Below, one piece after another: positions 1-10,045 of a DNA stretch of 64,000 nt. The notes beneath the pieces were generated by a model that saw only the letters and a list, made by a program, of their open reading frames with translations, had not been told where the DNA came from and did no database searches. Position 1 is the first letter of the stretch; each line of letters begins with the position of its first letter. The DNA comes from Galbula dea (Eukaryota > Chordata > Aves > Piciformes > Galbulidae). Position numbers and translations under genes: made by a program. The stretch lies in the NCBI GenBank assembly GCA_013399015.1, contig VWZX01001688.1, positions 3,808,220 through 3,872,219 on the forward strand. Reading direction: 5' to 3'.

Positions 1-314
1 ACCTGGATGGGCTGTTCATTCAAGGATCTACCTGAAGGATGCAGTGATCTCCTATTGAACTCCAGTGCCATCCAGCTGGCATGTTCCTCAGCTGTAGGAG
101 AGGGGAGATGAATAGAAGATGCTTCAAAACTAACAAGAACAATTTCTCCTCTCCTGTGTGAAACATCTCCAGTCAGGTTCTTGAGGTGCTGAGGCTGTAC
201 TTAGCTTTGGGAAGTTGCCTGCGTAGCTGGGAAGACCCTTTGATGGCTTTGCTGCTAAAGGGGGAGCATACTGGCACTCTCCTACCTTCTGCTGATCCCA
301 GGTTTCTATTTCAG
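1..314. other. Probable intron of the first gene; possible exon end at its left edge
   Basis: This stretch precedes the first supported exon. The last 12 bases before 315 (tttctatttcag) are a good pyrimidine tract and acceptor. Near the left edge, the frame starting at base 2 reads ...HSRIYLKDA before a possible but weak donor at about 44 (GCA|gtgatc), in the phase needed to join exon 315-377. That would be an earlier exon cut by the window edge, but the donor is poor and the open run too short to call. Nothing else is visible. Confidence 0.4.
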
Positions 315-377
315 CTGCTTGACTTAAAGCTCCCCTCAGGGGAAGCAGTGCTAGCCCAGGACCAGGGGAGTACCAAG
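315..377 (+). CDS. Internal coding exon A, unidentified protein
   Basis: The product is not recognised. The exon is 63 bases, exactly 21 codons, beginning LLDLKLPSGEAVLA and ending in GSTK. The acceptor is tttctatttcag and the donor is CCAAG|gtgagc, both close to consensus, and the exon starts and ends in phase 0. The next exon also starts in phase 0, so the frame runs through. The segment is hydrophilic with no membrane stretch or signal peptide. It belongs to the C-terminal part of a protein whose earlier exons lie left of the window. Support comes from splice signals and phase agreement, not from a known family. A chance exon-like run is possible, but three exons agreeing in phase make that less likely. 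Confidence 0.58.
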
Positions 378-586
378 GTGAGCTTTGGTGTGCAACAGCA
401 GCATGGCCTCCTAACCTGAATGGTCTGTGCCTGTGGAGACTAACCCGAGTTAGTCATTGCTGCTCGTGTAGGGTGGGCAGATGGAGGGAGGGAGAGGCTG
501 TGCTGGCTATTTCATTAGAAGTTCCTGCAGCCAGTGGTTGTGCCAGTCTCAGACTGTTTCCTTAACATCAGTTTACTTCTTTGCAG
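378..586 (+). other. Intron between exons A and B
   Basis: A 209-base intron beginning gtgagc and ending in a pyrimidine-rich tract and tttgcag. Nothing else is seen in it. Confidence 0.55.
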
Positions 587-707
587 CTTCAGATGAAGAT
601 GAGTGAGCGAGCTGTGTCCCTCAGCACCATGGTGCCCTTGCCCCGCAGTGCCTACTGGCAGCACATCACGCGACAGCACAGCACTGGCCAGCTCTATGCT
701 CTGCAAG
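587..707 (+). CDS. Internal coding exon B, unidentified protein
   Basis: The product is not recognised. The exon is 121 bases, 40 codons plus one base. The acceptor is acttctttgcag and the donor CTGCAAG|gtaagg, both near consensus. The frame entered in phase 0 from exon A begins LQMKMSERAVSLSTM and continues SAYWQHITRQHSTGQLY to ALQ, leaving a final G (phase 1). The residue mix, with YW, several His/Gln and a Ser/Pro-rich lead-in, looks like genuine coding sequence. ATG codons near the exon start are probably internal, because the frame is open from the acceptor and joins exon A. The exon joins best to the one at 3971, where G plus AT makes an Asp codon. A nearer acceptor at 1608 would also keep phase 1 and could give an alternative terminal exon. 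Confidence 0.6.
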
Positions 708-3700
708 GTAAGGGGCTGGGGTGGAAAGAGTCAGTGCACAGACCAGATCAGGACATTGTTGAATTATTTCAGTACCTGTCCATCTCGCTGAAGGCTGGTG
801 TCTGGTCTAAGCCAATTGCCACTGCTGTTTGGTTGATGGAGAGGAGGGCATGTCCCACTTTAGTATGGACAGCTTGGTAGAGGGGCTGTCATCAGGAAGT
901 GCTCTTTTTATTTCCTATTGGAAAGGGATCCTTCATCTGAGAAGTTGTCTGGTCAGTTTTACAGGGTGGCAAATTACCAACTTTACCCAATTGTTTCTGC
1001 TACCAAACTCTTTTAATGGCACCTGATTTATTGACAGACTTAATAACCATTTGGCTTCCCTCTCCTTTGGGTGACTGTCTCACACTAAGAATGGTGGTCT
1101 TCATTATTCATTTTGTCTACTTACTAACATTCAAGCAAAAGAACTGCATCCTCAAGAGCAGCTGAATTAGGGAAAGTGAAAGGAAATGGTCATGATAAGT
1201 AGTTCTAGAAAACTGTTGCTTGAACAGCTGCAGTGCTGTCACTGTGCATTGCAGTACGGCCTGAAGTTGGGCAGGTGTCTTCTCCAAATCACCTCCCTGA
1301 TGTCAGCCCAAGGGGCAGCACAACTCAATCCCCTCATGCCTGAAAACTTCCCCAGGCTGCAGAGAGACAGGAGTGGCTTTCAGGGGAGGTCTCTGCACGC
1401 AGTTGTCCCTCCGTGGTCCCCAAGGGACATCTAGTGGTTATGATGCGTGTGAATGGGGAGGTGGAGGACGAAGGGCTGGCAGCAGAGCTGACTGGAGCCG
1501 TCTCTGCCCGTGTATTGCCAAGTGTTTCAAAGCTGAACTTCAGTCTCCTGAGACACTGAGAACTGCAGCACCTAACACACACTTGTTGCTTTGTGCTGCT
1601 TTCAACAGAGGCGCCTCTGGAGCAGAATCTGCAGGTGCTTAGTACCTATGAGGAGCTGGTCCAAAGTCAGCATTGGGTAGTGGTAACAAATAGCATCCCT
1701 TTTGTATTTCAAAACATGCTCTTCCACTCTAAGCTGCAAGGATTGGCTGAGTCAGTGTTTGTACAGAAGAGCTGTGAAGTCAGGATCAGGGTGTTTCTCA
1801 GAAAAGCTTCCAGAAAACAGACTGAGCACTTCATAGAAGAGTGGCAGCCTGGAGTATTAAATGGAAGGAGCCAGTACCTGCCATAAATTTATTTTCTCAA
1901 TGTATGCAATAAAGACCAAGCTTGAGTAAACATTTGGATTATAAATATGGACTGAAAGGGTTTCCCTTCACTATAGGGGTGCTGGAAAGTAAAGCTTATC
2001 TCAGCCATCAGGGTATAGGTTGTTTCTCTGTCGTTGCTGAAGGTCAGGTCTGGCATGTGCTGCACCAAGGGCCAGCCCTGCTCTTGGTGCCTCATCCTGC
2101 TGAAAAAACCCCACAGGTAAATCTGTGTTTAGCAAAAACCCTCAGGAGCTGGCAGGGCTTTCTAGTACTAGCATGGAGATTCCAGTTACCAACATCAAGC
2201 ATTCAGAAATCACTATACAGATATTTTAAAAAATCCTGGTTTGGGAAAGTCTCTCTTTTTTGGTTGGTTGGTTGGATTTGTTTCTGTTTTGCTCCTTTCA
2301 GATGCTAGGAGTTTCTCAAGGAATAATTGATAGCGATTTTACTTTTTGAAATGAAGTTGGATTTTGTAGGGCTTCCCATCTCCAGAACACAGACTATCAG
2401 AAGCTGTAGTTGGAAATTACAAGGGCTGGCAGCCCTAACATACATAGCCACGCTCCATTCTGGACCTCTGATGTTCATCAGATTACAGAAGCTAAGATTT
2501 TAACTTTTTCCTTCTGTGAACACTAGATGGGGCAGGCAGCACGTGGAAAGCCCCAGCTGAACCTAGCAAGTGTTCCAGAGGAGGCATGAATAATAAAAGC
2601 AGCACTTCCACGCCTGTTCAAATTTGTTCAATAAATTAGGGCATGGGAAGATGACCTGCTGGTGGCAGCCTGTGGCACATGAGAGCAAGACTGCTCGTGG
2701 CACTCTGACACTATCAGTGGATTGGTCTTGCTGTGCCTTGCTGTAGGGTCCTTTATTAAAACAATAATTCAGCATTCAGTTGACACAAGAGATAGACTAG
2801 ATGGTTGCAAACCACTTGTTTTATGTTTAGAAAAGTAGCTTGCTTGTTAAACTGGGGAAAAGGATCCTAGGAGAATGTTGTCGTGAGAAGGGGTAAAAGT
2901 CTTTGTAGAATAAGTAGCCATACAGCCAGCATTATAATTAGGAAAGACACTGAAGTCCTTGTCTTGTTCAGCAGGCAGTGGTACCCCAACCACCTCTCAT
3001 TAGATTAGGTTGCCAAAACTTTGAAATGCTTCACCTGGTACTGGAAAAAAAAGTATGAAATAATTGTTGCCTAACTCCATATGTATGAAGCAGCATTTCA
3101 CTTGCTCACTGCTACAGGCACCTGAAAACTTGTGTGCAAAAATCTGTCTTCTACCAAAGTTGGCATTTACAGTTTCTGAATTGGTTCTCATCCTCTTTTT
3201 GAATGTACAGAAAAGAACTGATGCTAATGGCGGGAGCTAAAGTGCATTTTTCATTTAGAATGGGAAGCCAGAACTGTTTTAAACTTTATTTGCTTTGTAC
3301 AACTTTCAGTTCTAAAGGAACTGGATAGGGAACTGCTCGAAAGAGTCCAGCACAGAGCCACAAAGATGGTGAAGGGGGTGGAAGATCTTCTTTATGAGGA
3401 AGGGCTGAGGGACTTGGGTCTCTTTAGCTTGGAGAAGAGGAGGCTAAGGGGTGACCTCATCTATGCTTTTAAGTATGTGAAGGGTGGGAGTCAGGAGGAT
3501 GGGGTCAGGCTCTTCTCAGTGAAGCTCAGTGACAAGACAAGGAGCAATGGCTGTAAGCTCAAGCAGGGGAGGTTCCGTGTGAATACAAGAAAAAATGTTT
3601 TCCCGGTTGAGGTGCCAGAGCTCTGGCACAGACTGCCCAGAGAGACTGGGGAGTCTCCTTCTCTGGGGATATTCAAAACCCACCTGGATGCATTTCTGTG

Positions 3701-3970
3701 TGACCTGGTCTAGGGAATCCTGCTGTGGCAGGGGGGTTGGACTGGATGATCTTTTGGGATCTTTCCAACTCCTAATATTCTGTGATTCTGTAACTGGGAA
3801 GGAAAATCTGAGTGGAGACGTTTCTGAGATGGAGCAGCAGATAAAGCAGGGATAAGTTTAATTAAAAGACTGCAATCTGTTGTTCACATGGTCCTTTATA
3901 AAATACTGAGTAAGGTGATGATGTCTTACTGAGTGTTGTTCTGGTTTTTTTTGCATCTGGATTGGCAAAG
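708..3970 (+). other. Long last intron, containing a CR1 copy
   Basis: Runs from gtaagg to the acceptor ggattggcaaag. The CR1 copy at 3325-3792 lies in it in the sense orientation. At 1609-1886 a frame in phase with exon B starts after ttcaacag, reads APLEQNLQVLSTYEELV and stays open to TAA at 1884, with AATAAA at 1908-1913. This could be an alternative terminal exon with a very short 3' UTR. Further AATAAA hexamers sit at 2592 and 2630. A short GGTT run lies at 2260-2275. The rest shows nothing recognisable. Confidence 0.5.
3325..3792 (+). mobile_element. CR1 LINE 3' end, sense strand, with open ORF2 C-terminal frame
   Basis: This is a 5'-truncated chicken-repeat-1 (CR1) non-LTR retrotransposon. 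From 3366 to 3716 the frame encodes the typical C-terminal part of CR1 ORF2, with the hallmarks LGLFSLEKRRLRGDLI, a KTRSNGCKLKQGRF segment, a W-RLPRE segment and the terminal DLV followed by TAG. The frame has no stop or frameshift over about 116 codons, which suggests a fairly young copy. The 3' UTR follows, with the diagnostic GGTTGGACTGGATGATCTTT stretch and the terminal repeats ATTCTGTG ATTCTG. The reverse-transcriptase and endonuclease parts are missing, so the copy cannot move by itself. It sits in the last intron of the upstream gene. Confidence 0.95.
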
Positions 3971-4038
3971 ATGTTTCTAGCCCAGTGAAGCTTCATCGCA
4001 CAGACACTTTTCCAACCTACAGATCAGAGCACCGATAA
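3971..4038 (+). CDS. Terminal coding exon D, C-terminus of the unidentified protein
   Basis: The product is not recognised. The exon opens after a T-rich tract (ctggttttttttgcatctgg) and the acceptor ggcaaag. Its first two bases complete the codon begun by the last G of exon B (G+AT, Asp). The frame then reads VS plus SPVKLHRTDTFPTYRSEHR and stops at TAA 4036-4038. This basic, Ser/Thr-rich tail looks like a conserved short C-terminus. The downstream sequence to about 4645 reads as a 3' UTR ending in AATAAA. A second acceptor, gtttctag at 3980, would break phase with exon B, so 3971 is preferred. The acceptor is AAG rather than the commoner CAG, which is the weakest point. Exons A, B and D together give about 84 residues with no membrane segment or obvious domain motif. 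Confidence 0.55.
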
Positions 4039-4645
4039 AAGACTGTAAAGAACCTTACAAACTCTTTGGCTTCTGACAAACTGCCCCAGTGGATGACAGT
4101 GAAGATAAGCAAGGATGGAAACAAGGTTGGATGAAAAATTCTTGCAATACAAAGGGTTTGTTTTTTGTTTTTGGGTTTTTTTTAAACTTTGCCAAAAGCT
4201 AAAACTATTCTGTAGATATTGGAGAAGGAAAAAAAACCAAGAAACCCTCCAGTGTATCTTTTATATCTTATGGCTGGACAGAGAAGAAATCACTCCTGAA
4301 ATATTTCCAAATGTTTTTGTACAATAGGTATGTTGTAAATCTATGAGACTTTCCTGTTGTAGTGCAGTTCCATTTTGTCTGCTACAGCTGTGTTCACTGA
4401 GGTCAGCTCTGTTATCCTTGTGTGTGGTAATGCTTATCTTTAGTTATTTACATTATCATTCAGCCTAATCCTTGACCTTTGAAATCGTGGCCAGTTTTAA
4501 GCAGCTATTGGATACAATTTTTCCTGTTTGAAGCCTGATGAAGACTTGATTATTTCTTTTAAAAGTACCCTCTCTATCTTCTATCTCCTGTATTTATTTC
4601 CATCTCTGTAAATGTTTAAAATAATAAAAAAAAAAGTCCTGCTTA
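4039..4645 (+). other. Probable 3' UTR of the first gene
   Basis: It follows the stop at 4036-4038 and has no long frame of its own. It is rich in T and in T/G runs (for example 4157-4183) and ends at the AATAAA plus A-run near 4623. Its end is inferred from the polyadenylation signal. The minus strand has a TTTATT complement (AATAAA) at 4593-4598, so a converging transcript could end almost at the same place. Confidence 0.45.
4623..4628 (+). terminator. Polyadenylation signal AATAAA
   Basis: A canonical hexamer about 585 bases after the stop codon of exon D, followed by an A-run and then a T/G-rich stretch (tttgtggtgcagtgcttttt) suitable as a downstream element. It is the best candidate 3' end of the gene. 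A shorter alternative at 1908-1913 would serve only the putative exon at 1609. Confidence 0.45.
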
Positions 4646-5335
4646 ATTTGTGGTGCAGTGCTTTTTGCCATCACTACCAGCATCATGAACAGAGCTATGA
4701 GGAGCCACTGGTGCACTAGAAGGGAGGATGGAGGGGGGGCAGTGGTTTGCTCTGAATCCCACCTCTGCACTGAAGCCACACAACCACTTGTTAGGTGTCC
4801 TAGTGAAGGAGAGTAGTAGATTCAGCAGAAGAGTCACCATGCCACAGGCTGGTTTATGGCAGAGAGCCATTTTTTCTGGTTTGTGACAGCATCTGCGTTA
4901 GGCAGTGCTTTCATGGGTTGGCACCTGCAACTTAATTTAACAGCAAACATACTTTTCAAAAATAAGATGATTGGCTACTGTGTGCTATGCCAAATGGTCA
5001 GAAATGTGTAAGAGCTGTAGACAAAGCTGTGGTTACCCTAAATGCAAGTGAGGTATAGTTTAACATTTTGTTAACAAGCTCAGAGTGAGAATGCCTTGTC
5101 AGGTTACAAGTCAGACTGATTGTCTCCAACTACCTCATTCCTGCTCACCTAACAAGCTTAAGGACTAGGACTTGCTTTGATTACACTGGTGGGGAATGTG
5201 GTTTCTGAATATTTTTAACCGAAAAAAATAGGGATACAAATCTCATGATAATTGCATTTATCTAGGGATATATAACATTAGCAACTAATTTTTCAGCAGA
5301 TATCCTGGAATAAAAGAATGCAGTGGCCAGAGTAG

Positions 5336-5390
5336 GTTTGTAGAGAATGAGCTTCATTAGCTTTGTTTGTTCATGTTTGTAGAGAATGAG
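5336..5390. repeat. Short direct repeat, two 16-base copies 39 bases apart
   Basis: The 16-mer gtttgtagagaatgag occurs at 5336-5351 and again at 5375-5390. The copies are exact. It looks like a small local duplication. Confidence 0.8.
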
Positions 5391-7466
5391 TTAGCATAAG
5401 GTAATGTTCTCCTATGACAGAGGTAATGGTCTTATGGTTGAGTAACAATAGCAGTTATCTTGGTTTTTATTTCTGCATATGAAGTTTCAAAGCAGGCTGG
5501 AAGGACATGAAGTTGATCATGACCCATATGATAACTAAAAGTAGATTTCAAAACTATATTCATAATAGAGTGAAGCATACTCAGATGCTTTCAGCTTTCA
5601 GTGCTGGAGAAGGAGGATCCCAAGAGTGGCCTATGGTTCAGTGTCTGCTGCCAGCCTGTTGACCCAGCCAGTGGCTAAGCCTCACCCAACTGCTTGTTTA
5701 CTTCCCCCTGGTGTATGGGGAGAGAAGTGAGAAAACCTGTGGGTGGAGATAAAGACAGTTTAAAAGGTAAAACAAAAGCTGCATGTACAAGCAAAGCAAA
5801 TTCATTCACCACTTCCCACTGGCAGACAGGTGTTCAGCCACCTCCAGGACAGCAAGGCTCCATCACAGTGAAACAGTGACTTGGGAAGATAAATGCCATC
5901 ACACCAAATGCCCTCCAGCTTTCTTCTTCTCCCAGCTTTATATACTGAGCCTGACATGATAAAGGTATGGATTATCCCTCTGGTCACTTGGAGTCAGCTG
6001 TCCCAGCTGTGTCCTCTCCCAGCTTCTGGTGCACCCTCAGCCTTCTCACTGATGGGGTGGGGAGCAGAGAAGACCTTAGTTCTGTGTAAGCACTGCTCAG
6101 TGGTAATGAAAACATCCCCGCGTCATCAGCATTGTTTTCAGAACAAATCCAAAACACAGCCCATACAAGCTGCTATGAAGAACATTAACTCTGTCCCAGC
6201 CAAAAGCAGCACACAGACCTGATTAATCACTTGGATGGAGCAGTAGGGAGTGTGCTTATTAAAACCACTGATCTATAAAATGGGAAGGAAGGACACAAGA
6301 ATACAAGTTTAGAATACAAAATGATCTGGACAAATTGAAGAAATTCAGCAGGGACAAGTGCTTCTGTGTAAGGCTAACTGACTACACACATACATAATGG
6401 GGAGAGAAGCAGGACAACAGCCCTTTAGGAAGGAATGTAGGGGTTATAGCAGGTTACAAGTGGAAGATGAGGCAGCAAGGCCATCTTGCTGCAGAACAAC
6501 TAAATGTTGTAAGGGAATGTAAAAGCATTTAGCTTTCAAGCCAGCTTAAGGCTGACAAGGTCTCAGCTGGAGTCTTGTATGGTGGCTGATCCCAAGCTAT
6601 GGTGGATGTATGTGCTACTCCTGCATGTAGCTGTGTCCTGGTACAGTGCTGACATGTTGGGATGGTTAAGCTCTTGAACTGCACTGTGCACTGTATGTTA
6701 TCTTTACCTTCCTTTACTAAACAGACTTTCTCTCCAGCAATAAGCCAGGAGAAGATGTTTCCAAGTCAGTTCAGCCTTTCTGTTTGTTACAGGGTCCTGA
6801 AGTAACCTGTCACTCCAGTAAGATCCTTTTTAACTGAATTGGGCTTAGGATCTGTGTTTCAGTTTAATAAATATCAATTATGAAGTATAACACTGGGAAA
6901 GTATAAGATGTTGGGTTTCTACATCCACAAGGGTTGTAGCAACAGAACTGGAGATGAGGGAGGCTTTCAGGGAGGCAAACAGATGAGTGTGGTGGAGGCA
7001 AATGTGTTTCTGAAGGGAAAAAATCAATATGCCATCACTGTTTAAAATGCACCATAGTGTAAAGATAAGCTTAATTTGTTGTAAATGAGGATTATGTTCA
7101 CTTTATTTCCAAGCTGAACTGCTAACATAAATAAGTGATTGAAAGGCATGTTATGACTAATAGGTCTTTATCTTTGATGTTTATTTCTGCTAATGTATTC
7201 CCTTTGGAGCTGACAGCATCTGTTGTTTCATCACAGATATGACAGTTTAGTAAATGCATTTATTCACCTTTCACTCATGCAGTGATTGATAGAGTAAGAT
7301 TATCTGTGGTTGAACAGTCCAATTACAAAGAAGATCAAAAAAGCTACTCTAACCTTGGCCTTTAAATGAAGGGTCATTAAATCAACCACATCTGATAATA
7401 TTTTTTCTAGTGAAATTGTCTGTGAAGGATGGAAAAAAGGCCCAAAGGTAACTTTGTTTTGAATCA

Positions 7467-7478
7467 GTGTGTGTGTGT
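7467..7478. repeat. (GT)6 dinucleotide run
   Basis: Six GT units followed by ATA. It is a short microsatellite seed with no sign of function. Confidence 0.8.
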
Positions 7479-9833
7479 ATAACACAATATCAACAAGTTG
7501 CTCTGTTATAATTTGTGATACCAACAGATCAAGTCACTTAATCTTTCCATCACTGGTGTCTTGCTTAGTTAGCAAGGTCATTACCTGAAGGAAGTGAGAG
7601 GGTTTGTTACTCCTCTACTTACTGGCTTTATGGTGAGGAAAGGTTCTTCCTTCTGTTTGGACCTGGGGTGTTTAGACTGTACAGCAAACTGTGTGTGTAC
7701 AGCTCTGATATGATGATGCTATTGTGTGTGCCAACAGGGTGCTGGTGGTGCCTGGCACGCTGGTGAAAACAGATGCAGAACTGGAGTGGAAATCCTTAAG
7801 GTCCCTGAGCTACACTCTGTCTGAAGAGATGTACTTCAGAAAACATGTTGTAAATCTATTTGTAGAGCTGTGGAGCTCAGGGTTACCATAGGATTCAAGG
7901 ATCAGTGTGTGACAAATCCCTGACAACCACCATTTTCCAGTTGCTGCCCTGCACACAGCTCTCCATGTTAACAGGACTTCATAAGGGGCTTTTTTTTTGA
8001 GCTTGTCCTGTACATAAAAAGGATTATAACAGTTTTACAGACTAGTTCCAATTGCCCCATCAAATTCTAGCATAACCTTTTGTATCCTTCAGCCTTCTTC
8101 GCTCTTGAACCTTCACAGATGTTCCTGGATAACTTTTTCAAAGGCACAAAAGCATTCTGCAAAGTCATCTGAATGAGCAGGTCTTTGGCTCTGTGTAACC
8201 TCTTCCATTCATATAGCTGTAAGTAACACTGTGTGATTTCTTAGACAGCTGCTCCTCAAAGACTGGACAGAAATGCCATACTCTCTGCTCCCTTTCATCC
8301 CACAAAACACCAGCAGCCAACCTGCAAGTCATATCTGTGGAGATGGAAGAATAAATTTTAGGGGCAAAAGAAGAAGGGGTCAGAAGAGAAAGTACAGAGC
8401 TGCTTACTCCACTTTTCAAATCCATGCTAAGAAAAGTGACACTATCTTTTGAGCAGGAATGAACCAGCAAACTGGTAATAGCACAGTGGGTAGATGGAGA
8501 CAGTCCAAACTGCAGCAGATCTTGTTGGATAATGATCTTAAAAGGCTAATCTTGGAATGAAGTACATTACAAGAAAAAAATCATAATATCAAGACTTCAA
8601 ATGACAGTTCCTTTTTTTTAGATGTTCTTATTACAGGTAACAGAATGCAAATGCATTTATCTAAAATGGCAAAAAGGGTATCATAACAACTATAAACCTT
8701 TGTGCTGTTGAGAGAAATGGGATGGCTAACACCTTCTCCATTCCCATTTTATAGAGGGAGATTGAGTCAAACAAGGACTTGGCAGAAGTCACTCAAGACC
8801 TCAAGGTATTTTCATCATACTTCAAAACTGGAGCTCTTAGACCTTTTGCTTGACTGAGATTTAACAAAACAATTTTTGCTTCCCTGGGGAAGAGAGGGTG
8901 GTGCTTTAAGTAGTTGTTCCTTTATTTTTCAAACCTGTACTGTTGATCATGTTTAGCCTTATTTTTGCTTTTCCTCCTTACACCTTATAGTAGAAAAGCA
9001 TCATTAATATTTAAGCAGATGAATGTCTCTTGAAGTTTGTGACTTGCAGCCAGAATGTCATTAATGTAAATAATCACACAGATAAAATTAATGCAATAAG
9101 AGTTGTATCTGAGTCCTGTTGCTGAGCAATTCTGGTGAGTGCATGATAATATTGCTGCCTCAGGCATTGAGATTGGGGTCAGGATGTGATATTTCTGTGT
9201 ATTCATTAACTTTCACAAGGGCAGATTGATCTTCTGTTTCCATGAACACTAATGAATCATTTTCTTAGTTTTAGGGAATATTCTACCGCTACTACTAGCC
9301 ATGTAGTGTTTAAAGCAAAGCTGTTTTCAAACAGAAGGCTCTAATTAGAACTTGGGCCTCAGCTGTATTGATTGCACTGCACTTCCCCAGTGGATTTACA
9401 AATGCCAGCAAACAAACTTGCCAAGAAAAAGTTTACTGTAGTGGTTTTCTCTTTAGTATTTAGCCTATGTGTGGCTCTATTTCTTGACAAGCTGAAAAAA
9501 GGGAATTTGGTGCTGAGACATTCAGGGTAGTTGGGTATGTGTACGAGTATCTTCCTAGCTATCTGTCCTTTAAATACTCTGGAAATCCTAGGAATAAAAG
9601 GCATGAGATATTCATCTTACTCTGAGCCTTCTAAAGAAAGTTATAGTCTCTCTATTAAAATTAATTCTTAGTCTTCCAGGTGTACAAGTGCGGGGAAAAT
9701 ACAGACGGGAATGACCCCAAGAAGCCTGGACCTTACCTGGCTGTCGCCTGGCAGCTCCCATTCCCCGGGAGCCGGCGGCAGGGTCGCTGACAGTGCGATT
9801 GCTGCCGCGGCCGCAGGGTGCCAGCCTAGCGCT

Positions 9834-9911
9834 GGGAACGGCGCCAGGGAACGGGATTGAGGACCGAGACCGGGGAACAGGAGCAGGGAACGGGACCAGG
9901 GAACAGCTCCG
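9834..9911. repeat. 13-bp GC-rich tandem repeat, six units
   Basis: GGGAAC starts at 9834, 9847, 9873, 9886 and 9899, an exact 13-base rhythm with one diverged unit at 9860. Units read like GGGAACGGGACCA. It lies inside the CpG island and inside the candidate minus-strand exon. A 13-base unit shifts frame at each copy, which argues against a coding role. Confidence 0.8.
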
Positions 9912-9946
9912 CTCCCACCGCTGCGCCCGAAGCAGAGTTGTCCTAG

Positions 9947-9954
9947 TAACGTCA
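9947..9954 (-). promoter_or_regulatory. CRE-like site (TGACGTTA on minus strand)
   Basis: TAACGTCA on the plus strand is a one-base variant of the palindromic CREB/ATF site TGACGTCA and sits within the CpG island, where such sites are common in promoters. It is a motif match only. Confidence 0.35.
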
Positions 9955-10045
9955 GGGCATCGCCCGCCTTTCCTTCTCTTGCTCTGCCTTGTGGTTCCTT
10001 CCGCCTGGAGCCTAGACGCTCGATCTCCTCCCGCTCTCGTGTGTC

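Larger units (their letters stand above)
4646..9687. other. Intergenic stretch, no supported gene
   Basis: Only short frames occur, none with recognisable motifs. A 16-base direct repeat lies near 5336-5390 (listed separately) and a (GT)6 run at 7467-7478. No CR1, LTR or SINE remains were recognised. If the CpG island at 9.7-10.0 kb starts a leftward transcript, its later exons may lie here, but none could be picked out. Confidence 0.5.
9737..10040 (-). ncRNA. Candidate first exon of a leftward transcript (coding status unknown)
   Basis: On the minus strand the CpG island ends in GACAGCCAG|GTAAGG (donor GT at 9735-9736), an almost ideal donor. The exon would run from an unknown start inside the island down to 9737. 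The minus frame is open through the whole block (10066 to 9668), with an ATG at 10064-10066 beginning MFHLVSSDTREREE, but this ATG has a poor start context. The frame is Pro/Leu/Ser/Arg-rich, as GC-rich DNA gives by chance. It may be a 5' UTR exon or the first exon of a long noncoding RNA. No downstream exon was found. Confidence 0.38.
9688..10045. promoter_or_regulatory. CpG island, probable promoter
   Basis: An abrupt GC- and CpG-rich block in otherwise AT-rich, CpG-poor DNA. It carries the run GCCGCGGCCGC (NotI site at 9807-9814), many further CpGs, a CRE-like site and a 13-bp GC-rich tandem repeat. No TATA box is evident, as is usual for CpG-island promoters. The minus strand has a strong splice donor at the left edge, so transcription is most likely leftward. 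A rightward or bidirectional transcript cannot be excluded. Island limits were judged by eye. Confidence 0.8.

Noticed and set aside
1922..2308. 128-codon plus-strand open frame
   Set aside because: No splice logic, no motif, lies just past AATAAA 1908 within the long intron, and has a Trp/Phe/Cys-rich chance-like composition.
4643..4870. Minus-strand frame ending next to a minus-strand AATAAA (4593-4598)
   Set aside because: Tempting as a convergent terminal exon, but there is no clear acceptor, no motif and it crosses the likely 3' end of the plus-strand gene.
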